A stretch of DNA of 64,000 nt from Mycolicibacterium aubagnense (GCF_010730955.1 NZ_AP022577.1:1860001-1924000); one strand, 5' to 3'; numbered from the stretch's first letter, positions 31,085 through 41,067 are shown. Program-made: numbers and translations. The notes: generated by a model from the letters alone, not told the origin.

Positions 31085-31870
31085 ATGGCCGAGCAGGCAC
31101 GCCCCACTGACCATCTATCGAGACGTGATTTCCTCACAGTGACCGCTGCCGGATTGGCGGCCGCATTGACCACCCCGATTGCCTTGGCCGACAACGGCAA
31201 ACTGATCGACTTCGCCGAACGGCAGGTGCCCGTGGACCAGGTCGTCGCCGCGGGCTATACCGGGGTCATCGTCTACGTCTCCGAGCTACGTCCGGGCGCC
31301 ACCTTCGACTTCAAGCCCGTCGCCCGCAGCTACACCGACGCGCTGCGCGCCGCAGGTCTGCACGTCGTCAGCGTCTACCAGTACGGCAAGCCCGGCTGGG
31401 TGAACAGCCCCTCGGACTTCACCCGCGGCTTCGACGGCGGCGTGGCCGACGCCCGCACCGCGATGAGCTTGCATGGCGCAGCCGGTGGACCGGACACCGC
31501 GCCGATCTTCTTCAGCGTCGACGAGGACATCTCTGCCGACACGTGGAAAAACGTTGCGCTGCAATGGTTCAAAGGCATCAACTCAGTACTCGGGGTTCAG
31601 CGCACCGGAATCTACGGCGGCGCCCGGCAGGTCACCTGGGCGTCCGACGACGGCGTCATCGGCCGGTCCAGTACGCCCGGACACAGTTGGGCCTGGCAGA
31701 CACGAGCCTGGTCCGGCGGCGCCCGCGCGCCGATGGCGGTGCTCTATCAGGCGACAGTGGTGACGGCTTCCGACCCGGGCACCATGATCGGCGACATCCA
31801 CGTCGATGAGGACGACATCCTGGCGCCTGACTACGGCCAGTGGGATCTGGCTCGCCAGCAGTCCGGTTGA
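31085..31870 (+). CDS. Tat-exported DUF1906 glycoside-hydrolase-like protein (Rv2525c-like)
   Basis: A 261-aa secreted protein. The Tat motif is SRRDFLTVTAAGLAAAL, followed by a DUF1906 domain with the TIM-barrel marks VIVYVSELRPG, VSVYQYGKPG, PIFFSVDED and TGIYGG, and WAWQTRAWSGG. Rv2525c of M. tuberculosis, a wall-linked Tat substrate, is the described relative. ATG 31085 is 19 bp from the divergent mfpA start. It runs opposite to the mfp genes and sits in the middle of what in M. tuberculosis is a continuous cluster. Confidence 0.9.
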   Translation: MAEQARPTDHLSRRDFLTVTAAGLAAALTTPIALADNGKLIDFAERQVPVDQVVAAGYTGVIVYVSELRPGATFDFKPVARSYTDALRAAGLHVVSVYQYGKPGWVNSPSDFTRGFDGGVADARTAMSLHGAAGGPDTAPIFFSVDEDISADTWKNVALQWFKGINSVLGVQRTGIYGGARQVTWASDDGVIGRSSTPGHSWAWQTRAWSGGARAPMAVLYQATVVTASDPGTMIGDIHVDEDDILAPDYGQWDLARQQSG

Positions 31871-32110
31871 TCCTTCATCCACGGCGCAAATGTGCGAGTG
31901 GCGTGCACCCCAGGTGCAGGCTCAGCGCATGTCTGGCCATCTCTCGCGTTGACCGTGTAGCCACGGCGGACTTGTTCGAGTGCCGTGCGCCGTCATGTGA
32001 GGATGGACGAAGGTGGCCCGCTGAAGTGGCGTTGACCCTGCACTCACGCGAGTTTGTACGAGTAGCCGGGTACTCCGGTCCCGCGACGACAGTGACTGCC
32101 GGGGCCCGCG

Positions 32111-32689
32111 TTAGGCGGGCGCACCCAGACTGGTCAGCGCGTATTCGGTGACGGTGATGAGCGCATCGCGCGCCGATTGCCGCTGCCGCGCATCGACGGT
32201 GACGACCGGGATGTGGTCGGGCAGCGCCAGCGCCTTACGGACGGCGTGGCCGGGATGCCTTGGCGCGCCGTCGAATTCGTTGACGGCGATGATGAACGGC
32301 AGGCCCCGCGCCTCGAAGAAGTCGACGGCGGCGAAGCTGTCCTCCAGTCGGCGCACGTCGACCAGGATGACCGCCCCGATGGCGCCGCGCACCAGGTCGT
32401 CCCACATGAACCAGAACCGCCGCTGCCCGGGCGTGCCGAACAGGTAGAGCACCAGGTCGTCGGCGAGGGTGATGCGGCCGAAGTCCATGGCCACCGTCGT
32501 GGTGTTCTTGTCGGGAGTGCCGGCGAGCGCGTCGACCCCGGCCGACGCATTGGTGACGATGGCCTCGGTCCGCAACGGCATGATCTCGGAGACCGCGCCG
32601 ACGAACGTCGTCTTACCGGCACCGAACCCACCCGAGATGACGATCTTCGTCGACGCGGGGGCGTGCCGATTAGAGAGCCCGTAGGCCAC
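32111..32689 (-). CDS. mfpB: Ras-like small GTP-binding protein MfpB (CvnD type)
   Basis: A 192-aa prokaryotic Ras-like GTPase. G1 is ISGGFGAGKTTFVG (about residues 18-31), G3 region LYLFGTPGQRRFWFMW, and G4 is AVNEFDG (where the canonical NKxD reads NEFD). MfpB with GTP regulates MfpA interaction with gyrase. It overlaps mfpC by 20 bp. These CvnA-D conservons (kinase-like, roadblock, DUF742, GTPase) behave as a signalling complex in actinobacteria. Confidence 0.92.
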   Translation of the reverse strand: MAYGLSNRHAPASTKIVISGGFGAGKTTFVGAVSEIMPLRTEAIVTNASAGVDALAGTPDKNTTTVAMDFGRITLADDLVLYLFGTPGQRRFWFMWDDLVRGAIGAVILVDVRRLEDSFAAVDFFEARGLPFIIAVNEFDGAPRHPGHAVRKALALPDHIPVVTVDARQRQSARDALITVTEYALTSLGAPA

Positions 32690-33056
32690 GCAGTGTCCTC
32701 CCGATCAAGTCACGCCGGTCGTCGATGCTCGTCGTTGTGCCGAGCGTGGCGTGTACTTGAAGATAACCCTGCGTGACGAGGTCGCCGATCAGCACACGCG
32801 CAACACCGAGTGGTATTGCTAACTTTGCCGCGACCTCGGCCACCGAGGGCCGGGTGGAACCGAGCTTGAAAATCTCGCCACGCACATCATTGCCGGGCCA
32901 ATGCGATGCCGGGGCGGCCGCCAACGGGTAGATCGGCGCCTCCATGGGCAGATCGATCTCGGTGGCGGTCCGGCCTGCGGTCAGCGTGTAGGGCCGCACC
33001 AGGCTGGGTTGCTCCGTGGTGAACGCGGACTCCCAGGCGTCAGATGTCGGCTCCAT
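32670..33056 (-). CDS. mfpC: DUF742 protein MfpC (CvnC type)
   Basis: A 128-aa winged-helix-like DUF742 protein (VRPYTLTAGRTATEIDLPMEAP at the N-terminus; VAEVAAKLAIPLGVARVLIGDLVTQGYLQVH core; DRRDLIGRTLRGLRAL at the C-terminus), third component of the mfp conservon. Between mfpD and mfpB; start ATG 33056, 16 bp after the mfpD stop region. Partner interactions are known for the family; the exact role is not. Confidence 0.92.
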   Translation of the reverse strand: MEPTSDAWESAFTTEQPSLVRPYTLTAGRTATEIDLPMEAPIYPLAAAPASHWPGNDVRGEIFKLGSTRPSVAEVAAKLAIPLGVARVLIGDLVTQGYLQVHATLGTTTSIDDRRDLIGRTLRGLRAL

Positions 33057-33071
33057 ATTCGATCGCCCCTA

Positions 33072-33500
33072 CTACCTCAGCCGATTCGTCGGCTCCGCCG
33101 ACGGCGTCCTGCGTGCGGATTGAACCACGGTCCCCACCCGTTCGACCAGAATCGCCATCTCGTATCCGATCTGACCGATGTCGCATGAGCGGGTCGCCAG
33201 CGTCGCGAGGTTCGAGCCGTCGCCGACGCGCATCAGCAGCAGATAGCCGTTCTCCATCTCGACCACGGACTGCAGCACGTGCCCGCCGTCGAACAGTTGG
33301 GAGGCGCCCGTCGCCAAGCTGGCCAGCCCGGAGGCGACGGCGGCGAGCTGGTCGGCGCGTTCGGTCGGCATCCGCGAGCTCGCGGCCATCAGCAGGCCGT
33401 CGGCGGAGACCAGGATGGCGTGTGCCACCCCGGATACCTCGTCGGCGAATTTCGTGACCAGCCAGTCCAGCGATTCGCGCTGCGTCGTACGCGTCATCAC
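33072..33500 (-). CDS. mfpD: Roadblock/LC7-domain protein MfpD (CvnB type)
   Basis: A 142-aa roadblock/LC7 protein ([56 protein letters not shown]), which in conservons acts as a regulator of the Ras-like GTPase. It overlaps the mfpE start by 4 bp. Cytosolic. Homologous to Rv3364c by gene order. Confidence 0.92.
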   Translation of the reverse strand: MMTRTTQRESLDWLVTKFADEVSGVAHAILVSADGLLMAASSRMPTERADQLAAVASGLASLATGASQLFDGGHVLQSVVEMENGYLLLMRVGDGSNLATLATRSCDIGQIGYEMAILVERVGTVVQSARRTPSAEPTNRLR

Positions 33501-36163
33501 CGGCCCCCCGTGTCCCGGGACTGCGAGCGACCGGCGTGCACGCCACCGAAATGCCCGCTGATGCTGGCGCGCACCGCGGCTGGGTCGCGCACCGGCAACC
33601 CTTCGGCTGCCGGCTCGCCGTGGACGTCCTCCTCAGGCGCACCGGGGATCAGCCGGGCACCGGGCTGACGGACCGGCAGGCCTGCTTCGGTGTGCTCGAC
33701 GACCGGCGCATCCTGCGCTGCGGCCGCGGCCGACCAGCCCTGGTCCCACACCGTCTGCCAATCGAGGTCGGTGCTGTTCGCCAGCTGTGTGGGGTCGTCG
33801 ATCAGCCATTCCGAGAGCATCTTCTGGTAGATGGCGTCCTCACTTCCGGCGGTGCTCGGTTGTGGCGTCGGGGCCGGACGGACGGGCGGCGCGGGGGCAG
33901 GGGCCGGCCGCACGGGCTCGGGGGCCGGCGGCGGCTGCGGAGTCTGAGCCCGGGCCGCGAAGAACGACGACGTGTCGGTCGGCGCCTGCGCCGGCCGCTC
34001 GCCGGGCGACTCCGGGCGTCCGGCGATACCGCTGGCACCCGGGTTGCGCTGCGGCAGGTTGACGCCGCTGAGGTCAACGGCCCCGGCGGGGACGCCGAAG
34101 CCGTTGCGCTGCTGATGAGCCACAAATGGCGGTTCCGCCGGCGACGGGGGCGGCACGACGGGCTGTTCGACGGCGCCGAACGTCGCGAATCCCCCGGTGT
34201 CGGGGCCGACGCCCGGCAGGTCGGTCACCCCGGTTTCGGCAGTCGACGAGCCGTCCCAGTAGGTACCGAAGTCCGGGATCGCGGGCAGCCCCGCCTGCAG
34301 TTCGACCGGGATATAGATGCCGGCGGTCGTACCCGAATCCGGGTCGCCCTCGACGGTGTCGCGCAGCCGGACGACCAGTCCGTGCTGCGTCGCCAGCCGG
34401 CCGACCACGAACAGGCCCATGTGCCGCGCGGTGTACGTGTTGACCTCGCCGCCCGAGCGCAGTCGGCTGTTGGCCATGCGCAGATCGGCGTCGGTCATGC
34501 CGAGGCCGCCGTCGCTGACCTCGATCACCAATGCGCCGTTGGGCGCATGCACCGCGGAGACCTGCACCTGCGAGCTGGGTGGCGAATACCGCAACGCGTT
34601 GTCCAGCAACTCGGCCATCATGTGCACCAGATCGCCGGCGACCGAACCGTGGATCTCGGTGTCAGGGGCCTCGAGAATGGCCACCCGGGTGTAGTCCTCG
34701 ACCTCGGACGCCGCGGCATTGATCACCGCGGTCACGGGCACCGGCTCGCCCTGCTCGTGCGGCACGTTCGTCCCGGCCAGCACCAGGAGATTGGCGCCGT
34801 TGCGCCGCATCCGGGCAGCCAGGTGGTCCAGCCGGAACAGCTTGGCCAGGCGCTGCGGATCCTGTTCGTCGCGCTCCAGCTGGTCGATGACCGTCAGCTG
34901 CTGGTCGATCAGCGACCGACTGCGCCGGGACAGCGTCTCGAACATGTCGCTGACCTGCAGCTGCAGCCTCGCCTGCTCACCCGCCAGCAGCACGGCCTGT
35001 TCGTGCAGTTCGTCGACCGCGTGCGCGACCTGACCGATCTCTTCGGTGCTGTGCACCGGCAGCGGCCGCACCGACACCTCGGCGCCGGACCGAACCTCGT
35101 CGAGCTCGCGGACCAGATCCTCGTGAGCGACCTTGAGGGCGCTGGTGCGCAGCCGGCGCAGCGGCCGGATCAGGGTCCGGGCCATGTACAACACGATGAG
35201 CAGGGCCAGCGCCATCACCGCGCCGACGATCACAGAGTCGCGGATGGCTTCGGTGCGTTTCGCGGTGGCTTGATCGTTGACTGCCGAGACGACGGACGCG
35301 GAAACGCTGTCCAGCAGCTTTCCGGCGATGCCGCTGGTGGTCTCGATCGACTGGCTCAGATCGGGATTGTTGACCAACTGCACGTTCGGGTCGGACATCA
35401 TGGACATCCGCTTGACCATTTCCTGGGCCAGTTTCTGCGCCTCGGGCGAACCGACGCCCAGCACTTCGCTCATGCCGAACAACGTGGACGGCTCGGTGCC
35501 GGCCAGGGTGGTCATCGAGCTGCGCAGTTCGTTGTCCGGCAGTTCGCCGCCGAGGCTGACCAGCAGCTGTTGCATCATCATCTGGCCGCGGGCGCCGACG
35601 GCGCGGCTCAGCCCCTGCGTCTGGGCGCGGATCTTCTCGTCGTCGATGCGCACCGAACCGGTGATGGTGTCTTCGGCGGTCAGCAAGATCGGCGCGTACA
35701 AGGTGACGCGCTCGCGCAGCCCGATGCTGTTGGAGGCCACCTTGTTGAGCAGCCCCTGACCACCATCGAGCAGGGTCTTGATGCCGGTACTGACGTCGGA
35801 CGCGACGTCGGTGTCTGTCAGCCGGTGCTGCAGACGTCGCTTGCTCTCGTCATAGGCGCTCAGCGCCTGTTGCGCGTCACCACCGGTGGAACTCGCGAGC
35901 ATCGCGGCGTCGAAGGTCGCCATGTAGTTCTCGATGGCCGGCACCATTTCGGCGCGGTCGGCCGCCCGGCGCAAATCTGCCGCGTCGGTCCAGCCCGAAT
36001 AGATCCGCATTCCGCCGAACGTTCCGGCCAGCACCAATGGCACAAAGGCGATGGCGAAAACCTTCCAGGCGACCGGCCAATTCGACGGCGCGAAGCGGGA
36101 CGGGCGTTTCGCGGGCGCGCGGGTGACCTGATCCGCTGCCGAAACCTGTTGCGCAGCAGTCAT
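33497..36163 (-). CDS. mfpE: Sensor histidine-kinase-like protein MfpE (CvnA type)
   Basis: An 888-aa membrane sensor. A first helix ([15 protein letters not shown], about residues 33-50) and a second near residue 310 ([21 protein letters not shown]) bracket an extracytoplasmic nitrate/nitrite-sensing (NIT)-like domain; then a HAMP-like linker, a coiled region ([18 protein letters not shown]), an ATPase domain ([15 protein letters not shown] with the N-box, [12 protein letters not shown]-box), and a long Pro/Ala-rich tail. ATG 36163 is chosen as the first Met before the first helix. It heads the mfpE-D-C-B operon; ATP-binding ability is probable, phosphotransfer is unproven in the family. Confidence 0.9.
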   Translation of the reverse strand: MTAAQQVSAADQVTRAPAKRPSRFAPSNWPVAWKVFAIAFVPLVLAGTFGGMRIYSGWTDAADLRRAADRAEMVPAIENYMATFDAAMLASSTGGDAQQALSAYDESKRRLQHRLTDTDVASDVSTGIKTLLDGGQGLLNKVASNSIGLRERVTLYAPILLTAEDTITGSVRIDDEKIRAQTQGLSRAVGARGQMMMQQLLVSLGGELPDNELRSSMTTLAGTEPSTLFGMSEVLGVGSPEAQKLAQEMVKRMSMMSDPNVQLVNNPDLSQSIETTSGIAGKLLDSVSASVVSAVNDQATAKRTEAIRDSVIVGAVMALALLIVLYMARTLIRPLRRLRTSALKVAHEDLVRELDEVRSGAEVSVRPLPVHSTEEIGQVAHAVDELHEQAVLLAGEQARLQLQVSDMFETLSRRSRSLIDQQLTVIDQLERDEQDPQRLAKLFRLDHLAARMRRNGANLLVLAGTNVPHEQGEPVPVTAVINAAASEVEDYTRVAILEAPDTEIHGSVAGDLVHMMAELLDNALRYSPPSSQVQVSAVHAPNGALVIEVSDGGLGMTDADLRMANSRLRSGGEVNTYTARHMGLFVVGRLATQHGLVVRLRDTVEGDPDSGTTAGIYIPVELQAGLPAIPDFGTYWDGSSTAETGVTDLPGVGPDTGGFATFGAVEQPVVPPPSPAEPPFVAHQQRNGFGVPAGAVDLSGVNLPQRNPGASGIAGRPESPGERPAQAPTDTSSFFAARAQTPQPPPAPEPVRPAPAPAPPVRPAPTPQPSTAGSEDAIYQKMLSEWLIDDPTQLANSTDLDWQTVWDQGWSAAAAAQDAPVVEHTEAGLPVRQPGARLIPGAPEEDVHGEPAAEGLPVRDPAAVRASISGHFGGVHAGRSQSRDTGGR

Positions 36164-36598
36164 CGCGGCTCGGCTTCCCCGCCGGCCATGGGACCGCAAA
36201 CAGTTAAAGGCGCATGGTTCATATTGGTGTTCCCCGCCGGATTTTTCAGCCCACTCGGGCGCGGGAAATCCGCCTGGCAATCTGTCGCAGTATGACAGCG
36301 ATGAGCAGCCGTTTCCATGCTTCACATCCAACGAACAGTGTTCGTGACCGATGTGTTGCACAGTTGTGTGGTAAGCGCGCTACCCGATCCGCCGCTGAGC
36401 GAATGCGCCTGAGCAGAGCCCAGTTGAGTACGGGGATCGCAATCTCGACAACGATCAGCAGCACATAACAGGCATGGGGCACCGAAGACTCTCAACCACC
36501 ACTTCGTCACCACGCCCCACCGCCACTATTGGACTTAATCTAATAGAAGGCTATCGACCCTGCACGGCCGCGGTCAACAGGTGAATTACAGTGCCTAG
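36164..36598. other. 435-bp intergenic region between mfpE and a TetR gene
   Basis: Divergent promoter region. I see no convincing gene: a 78-codon frame on the minus strand (36246-36482) with a hydrophobic start and Arg-rich remainder is of low quality. The end nearest the TetR gene is AT-rich (TTGGACTTAATCTAATAG) and carries an imperfect palindrome. Confidence 0.5.
36527..36545. promoter_or_regulatory. Imperfect palindrome before the TetR gene
   Basis: TATTGGACTTAATCTAATA pairs outer TATT/AATA and inner GA/TC around a shared centre, 53 bp before the TetR start. It is the most AT-rich stretch of the region and may be an operator overlapping the promoter. Confidence 0.4.
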
Positions 36599-37222
36599 AT
36601 GGCACGGAGTCGGTTGACCCCCGACCAACGCCGAGATCAGATCCTCGATCTCGGAATGGCGGCGTTCTCGGTCACCCCTTTCGAACAGGTATCGATGGAG
36701 GACATCGCGGCCCAGGCCGAGATCTCACGGGCCCTGATCTACCACTACTTCCCCAGCAAGAAGGAACTGTTCGCCGCACTCTGGACCAGGGCCCACGAAC
36801 AACTTTCCGCGGGTTCGCATTTCACCCCGACCGGCACGGTGCGAGACCAGGTCCGTGCCGCGCTCGTCACCTACTACTCGTTCTACGAACGCAACTTGAC
36901 CTTGGTCATGATTGCCAACCGCAGCGCCATCGCGGCCGACCCGGTAGTGCGCGACCCGATCACCATGGAACTCAACGGCCTGCGCGACCGCATCGTGGAC
37001 TCGCTGGACCTGACCGAGAATGGCCGCGACGTGATTGCTGTCGCGCTGTCCGGCTGGCTCGCGCTGGTCCGTGAGATCGCACTGGAATGGCTTGGACTAC
37101 AACAAATCTCTCGCGATGCCGCGGTCGACCTGTGCATGTCCGCACTCGACGGCCTGGTGGGCCCGCACGCCGATCTGAACCGGCTGCCCCGTGGGGTCAC
37201 CGATTCGGCAACTGCGCGCTGA
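36599..37222 (+). CDS. TetR-family regulator
   Basis: A 207-aa TetR protein with HTH segment RRDQILDLGMAAFS and VSMEDIAAQAEISRALIYHYFPSKKELFAAL. The C-terminal domain (LVTYYSFYERNLTLVMIANRS) is of unknown ligand type. ATG 36599 (MARSRLTPDQ). It stands alone on the plus strand, divergent from mfpE, 151 bp before trmL; target unknown. Confidence 0.9.
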   Translation: MARSRLTPDQRRDQILDLGMAAFSVTPFEQVSMEDIAAQAEISRALIYHYFPSKKELFAALWTRAHEQLSAGSHFTPTGTVRDQVRAALVTYYSFYERNLTLVMIANRSAIAADPVVRDPITMELNGLRDRIVDSLDLTENGRDVIAVALSGWLALVREIALEWLGLQQISRDAAVDLCMSALDGLVGPHADLNRLPRGVTDSATAR

Positions 37223-37373
37223 CTATTTGTGACCGTTTCCGGTGTGCGACGTTCACTGTTCGGCGGCACGAGACGCGCACGGAATTTGCCGCACCGAACG
37301 ATGCTGGTTGACTCTCCCCCGATGAACCCGACGGCCGGCGTCGGGCCGGCATGTACAGGCAGGGAGGCCGCAG

Positions 37374-37841
37374 GTGGCACTGAAAGTGCTGTTCTACTCA
37401 CCGCGGATCGCGCCGAACACCGGCAACGCCATCCGGATGGTCGCCGCCACCGGCGCCGAGCTGCATCTGGTCGAGCCGCTCGGCTTCGACCTGTCCGAGC
37501 CGAAACTCCGTCGAGCCGGGTTGGACTACCACGATCTGGCGTCGGTGACGGTCCACCGCGACCTGCCGACCGCATGGCAGGCACTCATGCCGGCGCGGGT
37601 GTTCGCCTTTACCGCGCACGCGAATTCGTCGTTCGCCGACGTGACCTATCAAGCTGACGACGTCCTGATGTTCGGACCCGAGCCCACCGGCCTCGATGCC
37701 GAGACGCTCGCCGACCCACACATCACCCGGCAGGTCCGGATTCCGATGATCCCGGGTCGCCGGTCCCTGAATCTGTCGAATGCCGCCGCCGTCGCCGTGT
37801 ACGAAGCGTGGCGTCAGCTCGGCTTCGCCGAGGGCATCTAG
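37374..37841 (+). CDS. trmL: tRNA (cytidine(34)-2-prime-O)-methyltransferase TrmL (SPOUT)
   Basis: A 155-aa SPOUT-class methyltransferase that modifies the wobble base of tRNA-Leu species in other bacteria. The knotted SAM-binding C-terminus is clear: FGPEPTGLDAE and IPMIPGRRSLNLSNAAAVAVYEAWRQLGF; the N-terminal LFYSPRIAPNTGNAIRMVAATGAELHLVEPLGF is the family signature. GTG start at 37374. Counterpart of Rv3366 by order. A hairpin follows its stop. Confidence 0.95.
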   Translation: MALKVLFYSPRIAPNTGNAIRMVAATGAELHLVEPLGFDLSEPKLRRAGLDYHDLASVTVHRDLPTAWQALMPARVFAFTAHANSSFADVTYQADDVLMFGPEPTGLDAETLADPHITRQVRIPMIPGRRSLNLSNAAAVAVYEAWRQLGFAEGI

Positions 37842-37848
37842 GGCGACG

Positions 37849-37901
37849 GAACTACGGTTTCTGGCGCGAAATCATCGACATCACGCGAGAAACCGCAGTT
37901 C
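37849..37901. terminator. Bidirectional hairpin between trmL and the nitroreductase
   Basis: GAACTACGGTTTCT at 37849-37862 pairs with AGAAACCGCAGTTC at 37888-37901 (13 of 14 pairs), with a further GCG/CGC pairing inside. It sits between two convergent genes whose stops are 8 and 11 bp away, so it can terminate both. Confidence 0.75.
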
Positions 37902-37912
37902 GGCGGTGGAAC

Positions 37913-38554
37913 TCACCAGGTGTCCCAATGCGCGAGCTGCTCGGCCGGCAGCCGCTGGGCCTTCTTGAAATCGGTGCCCTTGGTGTAGGCGATCGGAAAC
38001 AGTCCGCCCTGCGTGTAGCGCTCGAACGGGATTCCCAGCAGCTCGGCGGCCTGCCGCTCTCCGTCACCGAGCAGGTGCAGTGTCGTCCACGCCGAGCCCA
38101 GACCGCGCGAGCGCAGAGCGAGCATGAAGCTCCAGGCGGCCGGCAGCAGCGAGCCCCAGTACGACGCCTGCATGCCGGCTTCAGCGCCGTCGGGCCGCCC
38201 CTCGAGACACGGGATCATCAGCACGGGGGCCTTCTCGAAGTTCTCGTTGAGATACTCCGCCGAGCTCTTCACCGCGCCGGCCCGGTCGTCGCGCATGTCG
38301 CCGCGCTGCGGTGCGTCCATCGCCAGGTACGGCGTGCCATTGGTGCGGTAGATGTCGGCCAATGCCTTCTTCTTGGCCGCGTCCTCGACGAAGACGAACT
38401 GCCAGCCCTGGTTGTTGGAGCCGGTCGGCGCCTGCAGCGCCAGATCGAGGCACTCCATGATCACCTCACGCGGCACGGGCTTCTCGAAGTCGAGTCGTTT
38501 GCGCACCGAGCGGGTGGAGGTCAGCACTTCGTCAGCGGTGAGGTTCAGCGTCAT
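37913..38554 (-). CDS. Nitroreductase-family flavoprotein
   Basis: A 213-aa FMN-binding nitroreductase (STRSVRKRLDFEKPVPREVIMECLDLALQAPTGSNNQGWQFVFV, the FMN phosphate and dimer region; MLALRSRGLGSAWTTLHLL; LLGIPFERYTQGGLFPIAYTKGTDFKKAQRLP). NAD(P)H-dependent reduction of nitro or quinone compounds is the family activity. Homologue of Rv3368c by order. Single-gene unit converging with trmL. Confidence 0.93.
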   Translation of the reverse strand: MTLNLTADEVLTSTRSVRKRLDFEKPVPREVIMECLDLALQAPTGSNNQGWQFVFVEDAAKKKALADIYRTNGTPYLAMDAPQRGDMRDDRAGAVKSSAEYLNENFEKAPVLMIPCLEGRPDGAEAGMQASYWGSLLPAAWSFMLALRSRGLGSAWTTLHLLGDGERQAAELLGIPFERYTQGGLFPIAYTKGTDFKKAQRLPAEQLAHWDTW

Positions 38555-38643
38555 AGCCGCACATTACCGCCACCAGAAATTCAGCGATTCACACCGTGGC
38601 CGATCAGCGGCAATCATACAATCAGCTTATCGGACAATGGTTT

Positions 38644-39216
38644 TCAGTTACCGGGAGCGACCGCTCGGCACACCATGTCGACCAGCGTCCGGCGATACTG
38701 CTCATCCACAGGCTCGTGGGTGAGCAGCAACCGCATGTTGATGGGCGCCATCAGCATCTGCAGGACTATCCGCGAATCCAGGTCCGCCCGCATTTCGTTA
38801 CGGGCGACGGCCCGAGCGAAAACGTCGTGCGTCGCCGACGCCCGGTGTTGCCATACCTTCTGGCGAACGTCGATGCGCATCCCCGAGCGATTCGGAATCA
38901 CCAACGCGCCCTGAATCCGGCGCCCCGATTCCGAATTGAGGTATGCGGCCATGGCCATCACCAGAATCGTCAGATCGCCGGCGAGCGACCCGGTATCTGG
39001 TGGGCCCACCGTACGTCCTGGCCAATCGAGCAGTACGTCAAGCAGCAACTGTTCATCGTCGGGCCAATGTGCCGCAATGGCCGTTCGGTCGATGCCGCTT
39101 CGTGCCAACAGATTTTCCACGCTGAAACGCTCGATGCCCCACTGGGTCACCTCATCCAATGCAGCGGCAAGAATCTGCTCACGCGTCACAGCTGAGACGG
39201 TCCCCGAATCGTCCAC
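38644..39216 (-). CDS. TetR-family regulator
   Basis: A 190-aa TetR protein: HTH TREQILAAALDEVTQWGIERFSVENLLARSGIDRTAIAAHWPDDEQLL; C-terminal part resembles the TetR at 22055 (MLMAPINMRLLLTHEPVDEQYRR). GTG start at 39216. Upstream is a TGTGTC/GACACA dyad. It lies between the nitroreductase and gabD2, all on the minus strand; targets unknown. Confidence 0.88.
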   Translation of the reverse strand: MDDSGTVSAVTREQILAAALDEVTQWGIERFSVENLLARSGIDRTAIAAHWPDDEQLLLDVLLDWPGRTVGPPDTGSLAGDLTILVMAMAAYLNSESGRRIQGALVIPNRSGMRIDVRQKVWQHRASATHDVFARAVARNEMRADLDSRIVLQMLMAPINMRLLLTHEPVDEQYRRTLVDMVCRAVAPGN

Positions 39217-39233
39217 GGCGCCTCCCCGACACG

Positions 39234-39252
39234 TGTGTCAATAATCGACACA
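39234..39252. promoter_or_regulatory. Inverted repeat, possible TetR operator
   Basis: TGTGTC at 39234-39239 and GACACA at 39247-39252 are exact complements with a 7-bp spacer, starting 18 bp upstream of the TetR start at 39216. Position suits autoregulation; binding is inferred. Confidence 0.5.
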
Positions 39253-39294
39253 GTGATACCACAACGCGTCGCGACCGCGACGACGTTGTCGCGC

Positions 39295-40848
39295 CTAGTG
39301 CCGAGGCAGCTTGGTCACCGCACGCACGATCGGCACCAGCGACTTCTGCCACAGCGACTTCGACAGACCGAACGGCGGGTCGAGGTTGAGCACCTTCGAC
39401 GTCGAAATCGTCTGGGACTCGGTGTATTTCAGGAGGCCTTCGGCGCCGTGCCGGCGACCCACACCCGAAATCCCCATGCCGCCCATGGGCGCACCGAGGC
39501 TGCCCCAGGCCAATGCGTAGCCCTCGTCGACGTTGACCGTGCCGGACCGCAGGCGGGACGCGATCTGCTCACCCTCCTCGATCGAGGCGGCCCACACGCT
39601 GGCGTTGAGCCCGTACTCGGTGTCGTTGGCCTTGGCGATGGCCTCATCGACGTCGGCGACCGGGTAGATCGACACCAGCGGACCGAAGGTCTCGTTGCCC
39701 GCGCACTCCATGTCGGAGGTGACGTCGGTGAGCACGGTCGGCTCGTAGAACAGCGGGCCAATATCTGGGCGGGCGTTGCCACCGGCAATCACCTTGGCGC
39801 CCTTGACCTTTGCATCGTCGACGTGGCCGGAGACGGTCTTGAGCTGGCCTTCGGAGATTAGGCTGCCCATGTCGACGGTGAAGTCGTAGGCGGTACCGAG
39901 CTGCATCTTGCGCACCTGGTCACCGAACTTGCGGGTGAACTCGTCGGCGATGTCTCGCTCGACGTAGATGCGCTCGATCGAGATGCACAGCTGACCGGCG
40001 TTGGAGAAGCAGGCGCGGGTGGCGGCCTTGGCCACCTTGTCCAGGTTCGCGCCGCGGGCGACGATCATGGCGTTCTTGCCACCGAGTTCGGCGGAGAACC
40101 CGATGAGGCGACGGCCGGCATGCTCGGCGAGGTGGCTGCCGGTGGCCGAGGAGCCGGTGAACATCAGGTAGTCGCAGTTGTCGGCGATCGCGGTGCCGAC
40201 CACCGAGCCCGGCCCGGGGACGACGGCGTACAGGGCGCGCGGCAGGCCGGCGCGGTAGAGCAGCTCGGCGCAGGCCAGCGCGCAGTAGGGGGTCTGGCTG
40301 TCCGGCTTGAGGACCACCGCGTTGCCCGCGAGCAGGGCGGGCACAGCATCGGACGCGGTGAGCGTCATCGGGTAGTTCCACGGCGAGATGACGCCGACGA
40401 CGCCCTTGGGCTGGTAGGCGACGGTGGTCCGGTTCAGTCCCGGCAGCAGCGGGGCGACCCGGCGGGGCTTGAGCAGCTTGGCCGCAACCTTGGCGTAGTA
40501 GTCCGCATTGGCGAACAGGTCGATGATCTCTTCCTGGGCCGCCCACCGCGCCTTGCCGGCCTCGGCCTGCAGCAGATCCATCAGGAATTCACGGTTCTCG
40601 AGCACCAGGTCGCGGTAGCGCGCGATCACCGCGGCCCGCTCAGCGACCGGCCGCTTGACCCAATCACGCTGGGCGGCACGGGCTTTGGCGAACGCCTTCT
40701 CGGCATCCTCGGCGGTCGCGACCGGAATGGTGGTCAGCGCTTTACCGGTGAAGACCTCGTCGATGGTCCGGGTCGGCCGGGCCTCGACGTCTTCGATGGC
40801 GGCCAGTTGACGGAGACGATCGAAAACCTGCGCTGACGGTGCGGGCAT
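39295..40848 (-). CDS. gabD2: Succinate-semialdehyde dehydrogenase (NADP)
   Basis: A 517-aa aldehyde dehydrogenase very close to mycobacterial GabD2 (Rv1731): MPAPSAQVFDRLRQLAAI, TRTIDEVFTGKALTTIPV. It oxidises succinic semialdehyde to succinate. Catalytic Cys is in FSNAGQLCISIERIYVE, the general base Glu in FSAELGGKN, and the NADP region is FTGSSATGSHLAEHAG. Length normal. Starts at ATG 40848 behind AGGAGAGCCAGC. Monocistronic, opposite in gap to dnaE2. Confidence 0.95.
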   Translation of the reverse strand: MPAPSAQVFDRLRQLAAIEDVEARPTRTIDEVFTGKALTTIPVATAEDAEKAFAKARAAQRDWVKRPVAERAAVIARYRDLVLENREFLMDLLQAEAGKARWAAQEEIIDLFANADYYAKVAAKLLKPRRVAPLLPGLNRTTVAYQPKGVVGVISPWNYPMTLTASDAVPALLAGNAVVLKPDSQTPYCALACAELLYRAGLPRALYAVVPGPGSVVGTAIADNCDYLMFTGSSATGSHLAEHAGRRLIGFSAELGGKNAMIVARGANLDKVAKAATRACFSNAGQLCISIERIYVERDIADEFTRKFGDQVRKMQLGTAYDFTVDMGSLISEGQLKTVSGHVDDAKVKGAKVIAGGNARPDIGPLFYEPTVLTDVTSDMECAGNETFGPLVSIYPVADVDEAIAKANDTEYGLNASVWAASIEEGEQIASRLRSGTVNVDEGYALAWGSLGAPMGGMGISGVGRRHGAEGLLKYTESQTISTSKVLNLDPPFGLSKSLWQKSLVPIVRAVTKLPRH

Positions 40849-41067
40849 GCTGGCTCTCCTGGGTCGGTCGAGGATGCGCGATAATTTTGCGGTACCGGCG
40901 GTCTCGGTAACACTACGCGACAGCGTGCGGCTGCCATAGATCCAGCTTTTTACAAATCGGGCATTATGTCAATGAGATTGGCAAAATTACCCACTTCGTC
41001 TGGCCACTGGTCACTCATCAGGGTGATTCCGCTGTCAACACGACAACAGGCACCAGGCACCCCACCC

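Noticed and set aside
33536..36295. 900-codon open frame on the plus strand opposite mfpE
   Set aside because: Arg/His/Gly/Asp-rich shadow of the sensor gene with no domain; the minus strand has the conserved mfp order.
36246..36482. 78-codon minus-strand frame in the mfpE-TetR gap with a hydrophobic start
   Set aside because: Arg-rich remainder, no ribosome-binding site and no conserved pattern; left as intergenic.
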